Positions 23,664 to 31,746 of a stretch of 38,148 nt of DNA are shown here, piece after piece; within the stretch, counting starts at the first letter, position 1; every line of letters starts with the position of its first letter. The position numbers and the translations under genes are program-made. The notes under the pieces are model-generated. The model made no database searches and had not been told where the DNA came from. It saw nothing but the letters and a program-made list of their open reading frames with translations. This stretch comes from Mesorhizobium sp. 65-26 (GTDB taxonomy: Bacteria > Pseudomonadota > Alphaproteobacteria > Rhizobiales > Rhizobiaceae), in contig MKVL01000027.1 of the NCBI GenBank assembly GCA_001899205.1, forward strand, positions 1-38,148, written 5' to 3'.

Positions 23664-24665
23664 TCAGATGTCCCCCTGCTGCGACGTCTGTTCGTCGCGC
23701 GGGTTCAGCAGCGTGTCGGCCACGATCGCCGCCAGCAGGATTATCCCCTTGATGATGTTCTGCATCAGGAAGGGGATGTTCATAATCGTCATGCCGTTGA
23801 GCAGGATGCCGATCAGAAGCGTTCCCACCACCACGTTGCGGATGCCGCCCTTGCCGCCGCCGAGGCCGATGCCGCCCAGCACCACCACCAGAATGACGTC
23901 GTAGACCAGCGTCGAGTTGACGATGCGGGTGTTCATGCTGTCGACATTGGCGGTCATGACCAGGCCGGCGCAGAAAGCGATGAGCGCGGCGATCACATAT
24001 TGCAGGACGATCAGCGGCCTGACCGGCACGCCTGATATGCGGGCGGCCGCCGGATTGTCGCCGAGCGCGTAGACGAAGCGGCCGGCTTTGGCATAGCTCA
24101 GGAAGAGGTAGGCGACGACGCATACGACGGCGAAGACGATGACCGGCGCCGGAATGCCAGCGAGCGTGCCGCTGCCGAAGCCGCGCAGCCAATCCTGCCC
24201 GGGCGGCAGATTGACGATGTCGACACTGATCATGGCGAAGCGGCCGAGACCATAGACGAGACCGCCCATCGCCAGCGTCGTGAAGACGGCCGGTATCTCG
24301 ACATAGGCCACCAGAAAACCATTGGCGGCGCCGACCAGCACCACGAAGGCGAGGGCCAGCGCGAAAGCCGTGGGCGGCGCCACGCCCTCGCCCAGCATCA
24401 GGATCATCCAGGCAACCGAGACGGCCATCGTGGCGACGATGGAAAGGTCGATGCCCCGCCCGAGAATCGAAAGCGCCATGCCGACGGAGAGGATGCCGAG
24501 GATCGAGACGTTGCGCACAAGCGCCAACATGTTGTCGACGGTCGCAAAGCCGCGCAAGATAAGCGAGAACAGCGCGAAGATGACGACGGCCAGGGCGAAG
24601 ACGATCCATTCCTGGGTGATCTTCACCGACACCTTGGACGCGCCGGGCGCGGTCACGGTTTCCAT
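23664..24665 (-). CDS. ABC transporter permease (RbsC-type, not fused), cluster A
   Basis: This 333-aa integral membrane permease has RGIDLSIVATMAVS, a membrane-spanning run throughout, GDNPAAARISGVPVRPL before the last helices and VVLGGIGLGGGKGG. It pairs with the fused permease, so the transporter is probably a heterodimer, unlike the single-permease ribose system. Two starts are possible: ATG 24677 and ATG 24665. I prefer 24665 because the shared operator element occupies 24675-24705, which would overlap the earlier start codon, and because the -10 box lies at 24698-24703. First gene of the main cluster A transcript. Confidence 0.88.
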   Translation of the reverse strand: METVTAPGASKVSVKITQEWIVFALAVVIFALFSLILRGFATVDNMLALVRNVSILGILSVGMALSILGRGIDLSIVATMAVSVAWMILMLGEGVAPPTAFALALAFVVLVGAANGFLVAYVEIPAVFTTLAMGGLVYGLGRFAMISVDIVNLPPGQDWLRGFGSGTLAGIPAPVIVFAVVCVVAYLFLSYAKAGRFVYALGDNPAAARISGVPVRPLIVLQYVIAALIAFCAGLVMTANVDSMNTRIVNSTLVYDVILVVVLGGIGLGGGKGGIRNVVVGTLLIGILLNGMTIMNIPFLMQNIIKGIILLAAIVADTLLNPRDEQTSQQGDI

Positions 24666-24674
24666 TCCCCATTC

Positions 24675-24705
24675 CATTCTTATATCAGATTGATATTCTG
24701 ATATC
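24675..24705 (-). promoter_or_regulatory. Candidate IclR operator at the head of cluster A (copy 2 of shared element)
   Basis: This is a gapless match to 16322-16352. The core is GATATTCTGATATC (24692-24705), and a 7-bp inverted repeat TATCAGA/TCTGATA spans 24683-24703. It overlaps the -10 box, as expected for a repressor site. Confidence 0.68.
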
Positions 24706-24726
24706 CGTTCAAATGGGAATGGTCAA
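24698..24726 (-). promoter_or_regulatory. Sigma-70-type promoter of cluster A transporter operon
   Basis: TTGACC (complement of 24721-24726), a 17-bp spacer and TATCAG (complement of 24698-24703) precede the permease gene. Confidence 0.6.
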
Positions 24727-24821
24727 CCATATTCTGGCAAAGACTCGCCGCTGCCAAGACAGGACGGCAATATCCAGGGAAAACCAACGAAAACAGGTGG
24801 TTGCGGGACGGGCTGGCCGGA

Positions 24822-25988
24822 TCAGTATGACTTCGGCAGGCCGAGCACACGCTCGGCAATGAAGCTCAACACCAGTTGCGGGCTGACCGGCGCGATACGC
24901 GGCACCATGACTTCGCGCAGATAGCGCTCGACATGGTATTCCTTGGCGTAGCCGAAGCCGCCATGGGTCATGATGGCGGTATGGCAGGCTTCGAACCCGG
25001 CCTCGCCCGCCAGGTATTTCGCGCAATTGGCGGCGGCGGCGCAGTTCATGCCCTGGTCATACTGCCAGGCGGCATTCAGCACCATCAGCCATGCCGCCTC
25101 CAGATTGCACCAGCATTTGGCCAGCGGATGCTGCACGCCCTGGTTCTTGCCGATCGGCCGATCGAACACGACGCGTTCGCGCGCATAGCGGCTGGCCCTG
25201 TTCAGCGCGGCCATGCCGAGCCCGACGGCCTCGGCGGCGATCAGGATCCGCTCGGGATTGAGGCCATGCAGGATATATTCGAAGCCCCTGCCCTCCTCAC
25301 CGATCAGATCCTCCTCGGGAATGACGAAATCGTCGAAGAACAGCTCGTTGGAATCGACGCATTTGCGTCCCATCTTTTCGATCTCGCGCACGGCAATCCG
25401 CTCGCGGTCGAAGCGCGTATAGAAGAGGCTCAGCCCCTGGGTCGGCTTCTTCACCGTCTCACGCGGCTGCGTACGGGCAAGCAGCAGCATGCGGTCGGCC
25501 ACCTGGGCCGTCGATATCCACACTTTCTGCCCGAAGACGTGATAGCCGTCATCCCGCTTTTCGGCCCGCAACTTCAAATGCGTCGTGTTGAGGCCGGCAT
25601 CGGGTTCGGTGACGGCGAAGCAGGCCTTTTCCTGTCCCTCGGCGATGGGACGAAGCGCGCGCTCCTTCTGCGCTTCCGTCCCATAGACCTCGACCGGCTT
25701 CAGGCCGAAGATGTTGACGTGCACCGCCGAGCAGCCGGACATTCCGGCGCCGGACTCCGCGATCGTGCGCATCATGATGGCCGCATCGGCGACACCCAGT
25801 CCCGAGCCGCCATATTGCGGCGCGGTGCATATGCCGAGCCAGCCATCGCGACCGAGGGCATCGTAGAATTCGAAGGGAAATACGCCGTCGCGATCGCGTT
25901 CGAGCCAGTAGTCGTCGTCGAACCGAGCACAGATTCTCGAAACGGCTTCCTGAATAGCGTCCTGCTGCGGCGACTGCGCGAAATCCAT
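24822..25988 (-). CDS. Acyl-CoA dehydrogenase, cluster B
   Basis: This 388-aa flavoprotein desaturates an acyl-CoA at the alpha-beta position and passes electrons to electron-transfer flavoprotein. FAD/substrate motifs CFAVTEPDAG (123-132), VWIST (156-160) and HGGFGYAKEYHVERY are present. The C-terminal catalytic Glu of medium/short-chain enzymes is absent (RIAPVSP, 364-370). E246 in LNPERIL lies on the helix that carries the base in isovaleryl-CoA and long-chain enzymes, so it may serve instead. It follows the IclR gene by 30 nt and is the last gene of cluster B. Cluster A has no counterpart, so the two pathways may share it. Confidence 0.9.
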   Translation of the reverse strand: MDFAQSPQQDAIQEAVSRICARFDDDYWLERDRDGVFPFEFYDALGRDGWLGICTAPQYGGSGLGVADAAIMMRTIAESGAGMSGCSAVHVNIFGLKPVEVYGTEAQKERALRPIAEGQEKACFAVTEPDAGLNTTHLKLRAEKRDDGYHVFGQKVWISTAQVADRMLLLARTQPRETVKKPTQGLSLFYTRFDRERIAVREIEKMGRKCVDSNELFFDDFVIPEEDLIGEEGRGFEYILHGLNPERILIAAEAVGLGMAALNRASRYARERVVFDRPIGKNQGVQHPLAKCWCNLEAAWLMVLNAAWQYDQGMNCAAAANCAKYLAGEAGFEACHTAIMTHGGFGYAKEYHVERYLREVMVPRIAPVSPQLVLSFIAERVLGLPKSY

Positions 25989-26018
25989 TGATGCTGTCCT
26001 TGACCGGGCCGGCCGAGC

Positions 26019-26843
26019 TCAGTCGAGCTCGGCGACGTGATGCGGCGGATAGTGTTCGGTGCAATTGAGCAGGCGCGACATCTCGCGTGCCGACTGGAGC
26101 AGGAGATCCCTGATTTCCTGCTCCCTCGGCGTCATGCGCATGTCGGGGCCGCTGATGACGAGCGCGGCGCGCGCCACGCCGGCATGATCGTAGACAGGCG
26201 CGCCGTAGGAGGTGATGCCTTCCACCATGCCGTCTATGTTCTCGGCGACGAGATTCTTGCGGATGGCGTCGACCTCGGCGACCAGCGCCGCCTTCTTGGT
26301 TATGGTGCGCGGCGTGTACTGCTCGCGCGGCACGCTGGTCAGGTATTCCTGCAGGCGCCGGCGCGAAAAATGCGCGAGGAAAATCTTGCCGGTGGTCGAG
26401 GAATGCAGCGGCCGGGTATCCCCGACCTGCACCGAGAACCGCAGCGGACTGCGCGATTCGATGACATCGGCGTAGCGCGCCTCGATTCCGCTTTCGCCCA
26501 GCACGCCGAGGATGATCGTCTCGCCGCATTGGCGCGCCACCCGCTCCAGCAGCGGCCGCAACAGAGCCGGCAGGCTCTGCTGGGTTGAAATGGCGGAGGC
26601 TAGCCGGAAGGCTTCGGGGCCGAGCTTGTAGCCACCGACCTCCTGCACGATGTAGCCGCCCTTCTCCAGGGCCTTCAGGAGATTGAACGTGCTGGTCTTG
26701 GGCAACTCCAGCGCGTCGCTGATGTAGGACAGCGACAGATTGGTCGGCACCCGCGCAAGCTGATCCAGAATGTCCATGACCCGCGTGACCGAGCGCGGGC
26801 CACCATTCTTCAGGCTTTCGTCGTCAGTCCCATGCCTGGGCAT
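26019..26843 (-). CDS. IclR-family regulator of cluster B
   Basis: This 274-aa IclR protein has the HTH (VTRVMDILDQLA, ISDALELPKTSTFNLLKALEKGGYI) and the effector domain (GETIILGVLG, PLHSSTTGKIFLAHF, GMVEGITSYGAPVY, ALVISGP). It is paralogous to the regulator at 11887-12702, with shared stretches such as EQYTPRT against EQFTPRT. I chose ATG 26843; the frame extends upstream but that part looks non-coding. It lies between the transporter ATPase and acyl-CoA dehydrogenase genes. It is the best candidate to bind the palindrome at 37781-37797 in the cluster B promoter. Confidence 0.88.
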   Translation of the reverse strand: MPRHGTDDESLKNGGPRSVTRVMDILDQLARVPTNLSLSYISDALELPKTSTFNLLKALEKGGYIVQEVGGYKLGPEAFRLASAISTQQSLPALLRPLLERVARQCGETIILGVLGESGIEARYADVIESRSPLRFSVQVGDTRPLHSSTTGKIFLAHFSRRRLQEYLTSVPREQYTPRTITKKAALVAEVDAIRKNLVAENIDGMVEGITSYGAPVYDHAGVARAALVISGPDMRMTPREQEIRDLLLQSAREMSRLLNCTEHYPPHHVAELD

Positions 26844-26975
26844 TGCATCCCCCGCGGCACCCCGATGCCGCTCTCTTGTTGAACCGTGCGCCGGCCTCCG
26901 GTCCGCGGAAGGCGACCGACACACTCGAACCGTCTATGACGCGCCGGAAAGGGTCAAGCATCCGCGACGATCGCC

Positions 26976-28478
26976 TCAGTGGATGGCCGCGAACATGATC
27001 TTCTCCTCGGTCGCCGCGCTTGCATCGAACTGTTCGACGATGCGGCCGCCGCGCGCCACCAGGATACGGTCGGAGACGCTGAGAACTTCGGGCAGGTAAG
27101 AGGAGATGACCAGCACCGCGACGCCTTCGTCGGCGAGCTTGCCGATCAACTTGTGAATCTCCTCGATCGCCCCGACGTCAACGCCGCGCGTGGGTTCGTC
27201 GAAGATCACCAGCTTCGGCTTCTGCACCATGGACTTGGCGATCACCACCTTCTGCTGGTTGCCACCCGAAAGCTCGATGACACGCGCATCGCGGTTGATG
27301 GCGGCAATCTGTAGCTTGTCGCTCCAGTTCCTAGCCAGCTCCCGTTCCCGCTTCCTGGAGACAAGCAGCGGTTGCCGCTGCCCGGCCAGATAGCCGAGAT
27401 AGATGTTCTCGCTTATCGACATGGTCTCAAAGAAACCGTCCATCTTGCGGTCCTCGGTGACGTAGACGATGCCGTCCCGCACGCCCTGCGTGGGAACGCG
27501 GTAGCGCACCGGCCTGTTGTCGAGCTTTATCGTGCCGCCGCGCAGCCGGCGCCTTTTCATCGCCCCGGCGATGACCTTGGCGATCTCGGTGCGACCGGAG
27601 CCGACGAGGCCCGCGATCGTGGTCACCTGGCCGGCAAACACCTTGAACGTCATGTTGCGCACCATCGTGCCCGACACGACATTGTCGACCGACAGGACGA
27701 GTTCGCCGCGGTCGCGGATGCGCCTCTCGCTTGCCCGGGTCCTAGCCACTTCGCGGCCGACCATCATACGCACGATCTCGTCGCGCGTGGTTTCGCTCGC
27801 CCGCACCGTGCGGACCTTGCGCCCGTCGCGCAGCACCGTGATGCGGTCGGCGATCGACAGCGCCTCCTCCAGCGCGTGCGAGATATAGATGACCGCCACG
27901 CCGCGGCGGCGCAGGTCCTCGATCAGCAGGAAAAGGTGCTGTATCTCCTCCGGCGTCAGGCTGGCGGACGGTTCGTCGAAGATGATCAGCCGGGCGCCGA
28001 AATAGATGGCCCGCGTGATCTCGACCATCTGTCGCTTGGCGGTGCCCAGGGTCGACACGAGGGCCTTCGGGTCGACGGAGAAATTCATCGACTGCAAGAG
28101 ATGCTGGGCGCGGATGTTGAGGCTCTTGTGCGTCGAGAACATCGGCTCCCGGCCGAGATGGATGTTCTGCGCCGCCGTCATGGTCGGGACGAGGCTGGTC
28201 TCCTGGTAGACCATGGCGATGCCGAGGTTGAGCGCATCCTGCGGACTGTCGAAGGCACGCTTCTTGCCCTCGTAGATGAGTTCACCGGCGCTGAGGGTGG
28301 CCGCGCCGCAGATGACCTTGCACAGCGTCGACTTGCCGGCGCCATTCTCGCCCACCAGCGCATGCACCTCGCCCGGCGCGACATCGAAATCGATGTCGCT
28401 GATCGCGGCCGTGCCCTGGTAGAGTTTGGTCGCGCCCCTGAGGCGCAATGCCGGTTCGACCATCGCGGTGTCGTTCAT
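26976..28478 (-). CDS. CUT2-type ABC transporter ATP-binding protein, cluster B
   Basis: This 500-aa double-domain ATPase is like the cluster A protein. Domain 1 has GENGAGKST, an altered signature STLGTAKRQMVEITRA and LIIFDEPSASLT. Domain 2 has GLVGSGRTEIAK, LSGGNQQKVVIAK and LVIFDEPTRGVDVGA. ATG 28478 overlaps the stop of the propeller gene as TGATG, exactly as in cluster A. It is followed after 132 bp by the IclR gene. The in-frame upstream extension is a shadow of the propeller gene and was excluded. Confidence 0.92.
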   Translation of the reverse strand: MNDTAMVEPALRLRGATKLYQGTAAISDIDFDVAPGEVHALVGENGAGKSTLCKVICGAATLSAGELIYEGKKRAFDSPQDALNLGIAMVYQETSLVPTMTAAQNIHLGREPMFSTHKSLNIRAQHLLQSMNFSVDPKALVSTLGTAKRQMVEITRAIYFGARLIIFDEPSASLTPEEIQHLFLLIEDLRRRGVAVIYISHALEEALSIADRITVLRDGRKVRTVRASETTRDEIVRMMVGREVARTRASERRIRDRGELVLSVDNVVSGTMVRNMTFKVFAGQVTTIAGLVGSGRTEIAKVIAGAMKRRRLRGGTIKLDNRPVRYRVPTQGVRDGIVYVTEDRKMDGFFETMSISENIYLGYLAGQRQPLLVSRKRERELARNWSDKLQIAAINRDARVIELSGGNQQKVVIAKSMVQKPKLVIFDEPTRGVDVGAIEEIHKLIGKLADEGVAVLVISSYLPEVLSVSDRILVARGGRIVEQFDASAATEEKIMFAAIH

Positions 28479-29536
28479 CACGCACTTGCCTCCACTTCGA
28501 GCAGTTTTCCCGCCCCCTTGCTGACCGCGAGAAGCCTGCCGCCATGGTCGAGCGCCGAGGTGATGCCGTGGTGGCTGCCGCCGACCCGGCTGTGGAAGGA
28601 TTCCAGCGGCACGAGGCTGTCCGACAGGCGGCAGACGAGGCCGTAGGAGCGCGGCGGCGACCACGCCTTCCTGATCCCCAGCTTGACGATGGCGCCGCCC
28701 TGCAGCGGCTCGAGATACGAGCTTCCGGACGACAGTGCAGGTCGCACCCAGTAGAGCGGATCGATGGTCTCGATCATTTCCGTGCGGAAGGCGGGTTCTG
28801 ACAGGACAAAGTCGACCAGCAGCGTCCGTAGCGCGAAGACCGCGAGCCAGAAGCCGCCTCCCGAGGCGGGTTCGAGCCGGCCCGGATAGCCGGCGAGGTT
28901 TTCCAGCACAGTCTCGGCCGCTCCCGTCGCGGGATCGATGCGCAAGACGCGGTGCGCCCATGCTTCCGACACGAGAAGCTTGCCGTCGGCGGCAAGCGCG
29001 ACGCCGTTGGCATAGCGCATGCCGCGCCTGATGAAACGAGGCTGCGCTCCGGACGGCCAGACACCCACGCTACCCGTCTCGCCAAGGCGCATCAGGTCCT
29101 GGTACCACTCGTCGGCGCGGCAGGCTTGCGAGCCCTGCGTGAAGTAGACCGAGCCTGACGCGTCGCAGGCAAGCGCCGTAATGCAGTTCGACGGCTCGGC
29201 CGCACGGGCGATCTCGGCGCCGCGCGCGTCAAGCCTGACCAGCTCATGCCCCTCGATGGCGGCGACCACCACCCCATCCGGCCCGGCGGCCAGCGCGCTG
29301 ACCACGCCGGAGAAATCGGCAACCGTGACCAGCCGTTCGCCGTCCAGCCATGACAGCCGGTTGCCGGCGCTCACGTAGAGGCGATCGCCGCAGACGCAGA
29401 TGCAGTCCATGTCCTGCAAGGCAGCGATCGTCTTCGCCGCCTCGAGGCGGTCGTTGGCGCTCCAAGGCCCATCGAGCATCGGCGGCGGCAGGCTCTCCGC
29501 CTCGGGGCGGAACCATTTGCTCAGAAACTGAAACAT
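28478..29536 (-). CDS. Stand-alone SMP-30/strictosidine-synthase-like beta-propeller protein, cluster B
   Basis: This 352-aa protein is paralogous to the protein at 19324-20415. Shared blade motifs include LLVSEAWAHRVLRI and SGGGFWLAVF, both contain an MIETIDPxYW segment, and both end with a KGAxxL motif. No signal peptide or membrane helix is visible. Putative metal-ligand positions are only partly kept: N177 in YANG is present, while the Glu (QDMD, about residue 43) and Asp (GYPGRL, G219) are lost. It is probably cytoplasmic and may pair with the propeller fused to the permease. The ATG at 29536 has GAGG upstream and lies 7 nt after the fusion-gene stop. Its stop overlaps the ATPase start. 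Confidence 0.75.
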   Translation of the reverse strand: MFQFLSKWFRPEAESLPPPMLDGPWSANDRLEAAKTIAALQDMDCICVCGDRLYVSAGNRLSWLDGERLVTVADFSGVVSALAAGPDGVVVAAIEGHELVRLDARGAEIARAAEPSNCITALACDASGSVYFTQGSQACRADEWYQDLMRLGETGSVGVWPSGAQPRFIRRGMRYANGVALAADGKLLVSEAWAHRVLRIDPATGAAETVLENLAGYPGRLEPASGGGFWLAVFALRTLLVDFVLSEPAFRTEMIETIDPLYWVRPALSSGSSYLEPLQGGAIVKLGIRKAWSPPRSYGLVCRLSDSLVPLESFHSRVGGSHHGITSALDHGGRLLAVSKGAGKLLEVEASA

Positions 29537-29543
29537 GAGGTCC

Positions 29544-31718
29544 TCACTCGGCTGCCAGGATCTGAGGGGTCGGCGCGGCCTTGTCCTCGGGGCGCCGCCA
29601 GTAGCTTTTCAGGCTCGTCCAGCTCTTGTCCGCCCAAGGCAGCGGAATGCGCCCAATGCGGTTGTTTTCCAAGCCGCCGAGATAGAGGTAGCCCTTGTGC
29701 TCGCGCATCGAAGTGACCTGCGGATGCGACACGCCCTCGGCGTCCCACATCGATTCCAGGATCTGGCCGTTCTCGTCGAAGCGCAGCACGCAACCATGGT
29801 TGGAACCCTGGAAAAGCCACTCGTCCTTCGGCAGGTTCTTCACCATGCGCAACCGGAAACCGGGATGCTTGAGCGACAGATCGTTGGCCGGTGAGCGCAT
29901 GGCGCAGAGCGCCAGCCAATAGGTGCCGTCCGAGGCGCGATTGATGTTGTCGGGCTGGCCGGGAAGGTTGTCGAGCAGGATCTCGGCCTGCCCCGCCTTT
30001 GGTCCCTTGATCCAGAGCCGCTTGACGCGGCACGCCCAGGTCTCGGCCACGAACACCGACTGTCCGTCATGGGCGACGCAGATGCCGTTGGCGAAATGCA
30101 GGCCGCCCAGCACCGTCGTTGTCTTGCCGGTCTTCGGATCATAGCAGCAGACGCGACCGCTCGCCCGCCCTTCGAGGCTGTCGAACATCCATTCATGCAT
30201 CTCGAACCGGTAGGTCGCCTCGCTGAAATAGACCTTGCCGTCCGGCGCGATGTCGAGGTCGTCGGTCAGTCGCAGCCGCGAATTGTCGATGAGCGTGAAC
30301 AGGCTGCGATTGGTGCGGTCGGCAAGACGGCTTGTCGTTCCGTCCGGAGCCACCATGTAGAGCCCCATACCGGCAACGCAGACATAGATGTTCTCCTCGG
30401 CATCCATTGCCAGGCCCAGCGGACGGCCGCCAATGCGTGCGAAGATCTCGACCTCGTCATAGGGCGGCGCCGAACGTACGATCCACCCCTGGCGGGTACC
30501 GGCATAGATCCAGTCCCGGCTGTCGATGACGATGTCCTCGGGTCCCTCGATCCTGTCGATGCAGAGCGCCTCGGCCGAGCGCAGGACGTCGTTCTGCGAC
30601 AGCGGGCTGGCGGTTCCGGGAGACGTATCGGGCAGCGGTCCGAGCTCGAGCACGACCGGATTGACGTAGGTCTTCTCGATCGCCTTGTGGCGGTTCTTGG
30701 CCCATTTTACGTCGAGCCCCACCGCCAGCAGCAGGATGAAGCCAAGCAGGCTGGCGACGAAGGGGGCCGACACGCCGAGACTGGTCAGGTTGTTCACCAG
30801 AAGGAACACCACGCCGGTGCCGATCATCATCGAGCCGACGGTGCCGCGCCCGCCCGACAGGCTGACGCCGCCGGTCACGACCGCAGCAAGCGCGGTGATT
30901 TCCAGGCCGACGCCCGTCGTCGAGCCGATGCTGTTCAGCCGCGAGGCATAGAAGATCGCGCCGACGGCGGCGATCGCGCCGGCCACGATGTAGGTATAGA
31001 AAAGCACCCAGCTATAGCTGATGCCGGCATGTCGCGCCGCCTTGCGGCTGGCGCCCACCGCGACCACGCGCCAGCCGAATTTGGAGCGGCTGAGCAGGAC
31101 ATGGCCGACCAGTCCCGTGACCAGGAGCAACACCGCATTGACCGGCATGCCGAACAGGAAGCCGGAGCCGGCCCAGTCCCATGTCTCGTTGAACACGAAG
31201 GCGCTGGACAGGTCGGCGCTGTAGTGCAGCGACAGCATGTTGAACAGCGCCCGGTAGATGATGAGCGTCACCAGGGTGGTCAGGAACGGCCGCGTCTTCA
31301 TGAAGCCGATGAAGAAGCCGTTGACGCCGCCGAGCGCGGCCCCGACCGCGATGCCCGCCGCGATCGAGAGCCAGAGCGGCAACTGGTAGATGTTGAGGCA
31401 TACCAGGACCGTGAGATCGACCAGCGCGAAGATGGAGCCGACGCTGAGGTCGACGCCGCCCGAGATCAGCGTCAGGCCGACGGCGAGCGCGACGAAGCCC
31501 AGCTCGGCGAACTGCCGCAGCAGCGTGCTGATGTTGGCGAAGGAGAAGTAGTTGGGAACCACCGCGCCGAAATAGAGAACCAGAGCGACGAGCGCCGTGA
31601 ATGGGATGATGGGCTCCATCCAGGGTTTTGACATAAGCTCCGAGAATATTTTCGTCGGCATGGCATTCCACCAGAGCCTTCGAACAAAGGGAGCTTTCCT
31701 GTATTGCATAACCATCAT
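29544..31718 (-). CDS. ABC transporter permease fused to C-terminal strictosidine-synthase-like/SMP-30 beta-propeller, cluster B
   Basis: This 724-aa protein has the same architecture as the cluster A fusion: an RbsC-type permease with GGVDLSVGS and TGGVSLSGGRG, a basic KWAKNRHK linker after the last helix, then a propeller. The propeller has the putative metal ligands in GPED, FANG and QPDNI and many identical blades (DDLDIAPDG, YFSEAT, NRASDGTYW, HPQVTSMREHKG). It extends about 15 residues further at the C-terminus than cluster A. Several close starts exist (31718, 31715, 31709 and 31661). Alignment with the cluster A N-terminus favours one of the first three. It follows the binding-protein gene by 28 bp, without the stem-loop seen in cluster A. 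Confidence 0.87.
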   Translation of the reverse strand: MMVMQYRKAPFVRRLWWNAMPTKIFSELMSKPWMEPIIPFTALVALVLYFGAVVPNYFSFANISTLLRQFAELGFVALAVGLTLISGGVDLSVGSIFALVDLTVLVCLNIYQLPLWLSIAAGIAVGAALGGVNGFFIGFMKTRPFLTTLVTLIIYRALFNMLSLHYSADLSSAFVFNETWDWAGSGFLFGMPVNAVLLLVTGLVGHVLLSRSKFGWRVVAVGASRKAARHAGISYSWVLFYTYIVAGAIAAVGAIFYASRLNSIGSTTGVGLEITALAAVVTGGVSLSGGRGTVGSMMIGTGVVFLLVNNLTSLGVSAPFVASLLGFILLLAVGLDVKWAKNRHKAIEKTYVNPVVLELGPLPDTSPGTASPLSQNDVLRSAEALCIDRIEGPEDIVIDSRDWIYAGTRQGWIVRSAPPYDEVEIFARIGGRPLGLAMDAEENIYVCVAGMGLYMVAPDGTTSRLADRTNRSLFTLIDNSRLRLTDDLDIAPDGKVYFSEATYRFEMHEWMFDSLEGRASGRVCCYDPKTGKTTTVLGGLHFANGICVAHDGQSVFVAETWACRVKRLWIKGPKAGQAEILLDNLPGQPDNINRASDGTYWLALCAMRSPANDLSLKHPGFRLRMVKNLPKDEWLFQGSNHGCVLRFDENGQILESMWDAEGVSHPQVTSMREHKGYLYLGGLENNRIGRIPLPWADKSWTSLKSYWRRPEDKAAPTPQILAAE

Positions 31719-31746
31719 CCCACTAAGTACTTTGTTGTTTTTATTC

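Noticed and set aside
22600-24672. 690-codon frame joining permease and binding protein of cluster A
   Set aside because: The first half is a shifted-frame shadow of the permease gene. The real binding protein starts at 23616 with its own signal peptide and ribosome site.
26976-28961. 661-codon frame suggesting an N-terminal extension of the cluster B ATPase
   Set aside because: The extension is a shadow of the propeller gene. The ATPase starts at 28478 at a TGATG overlap, as in cluster A.
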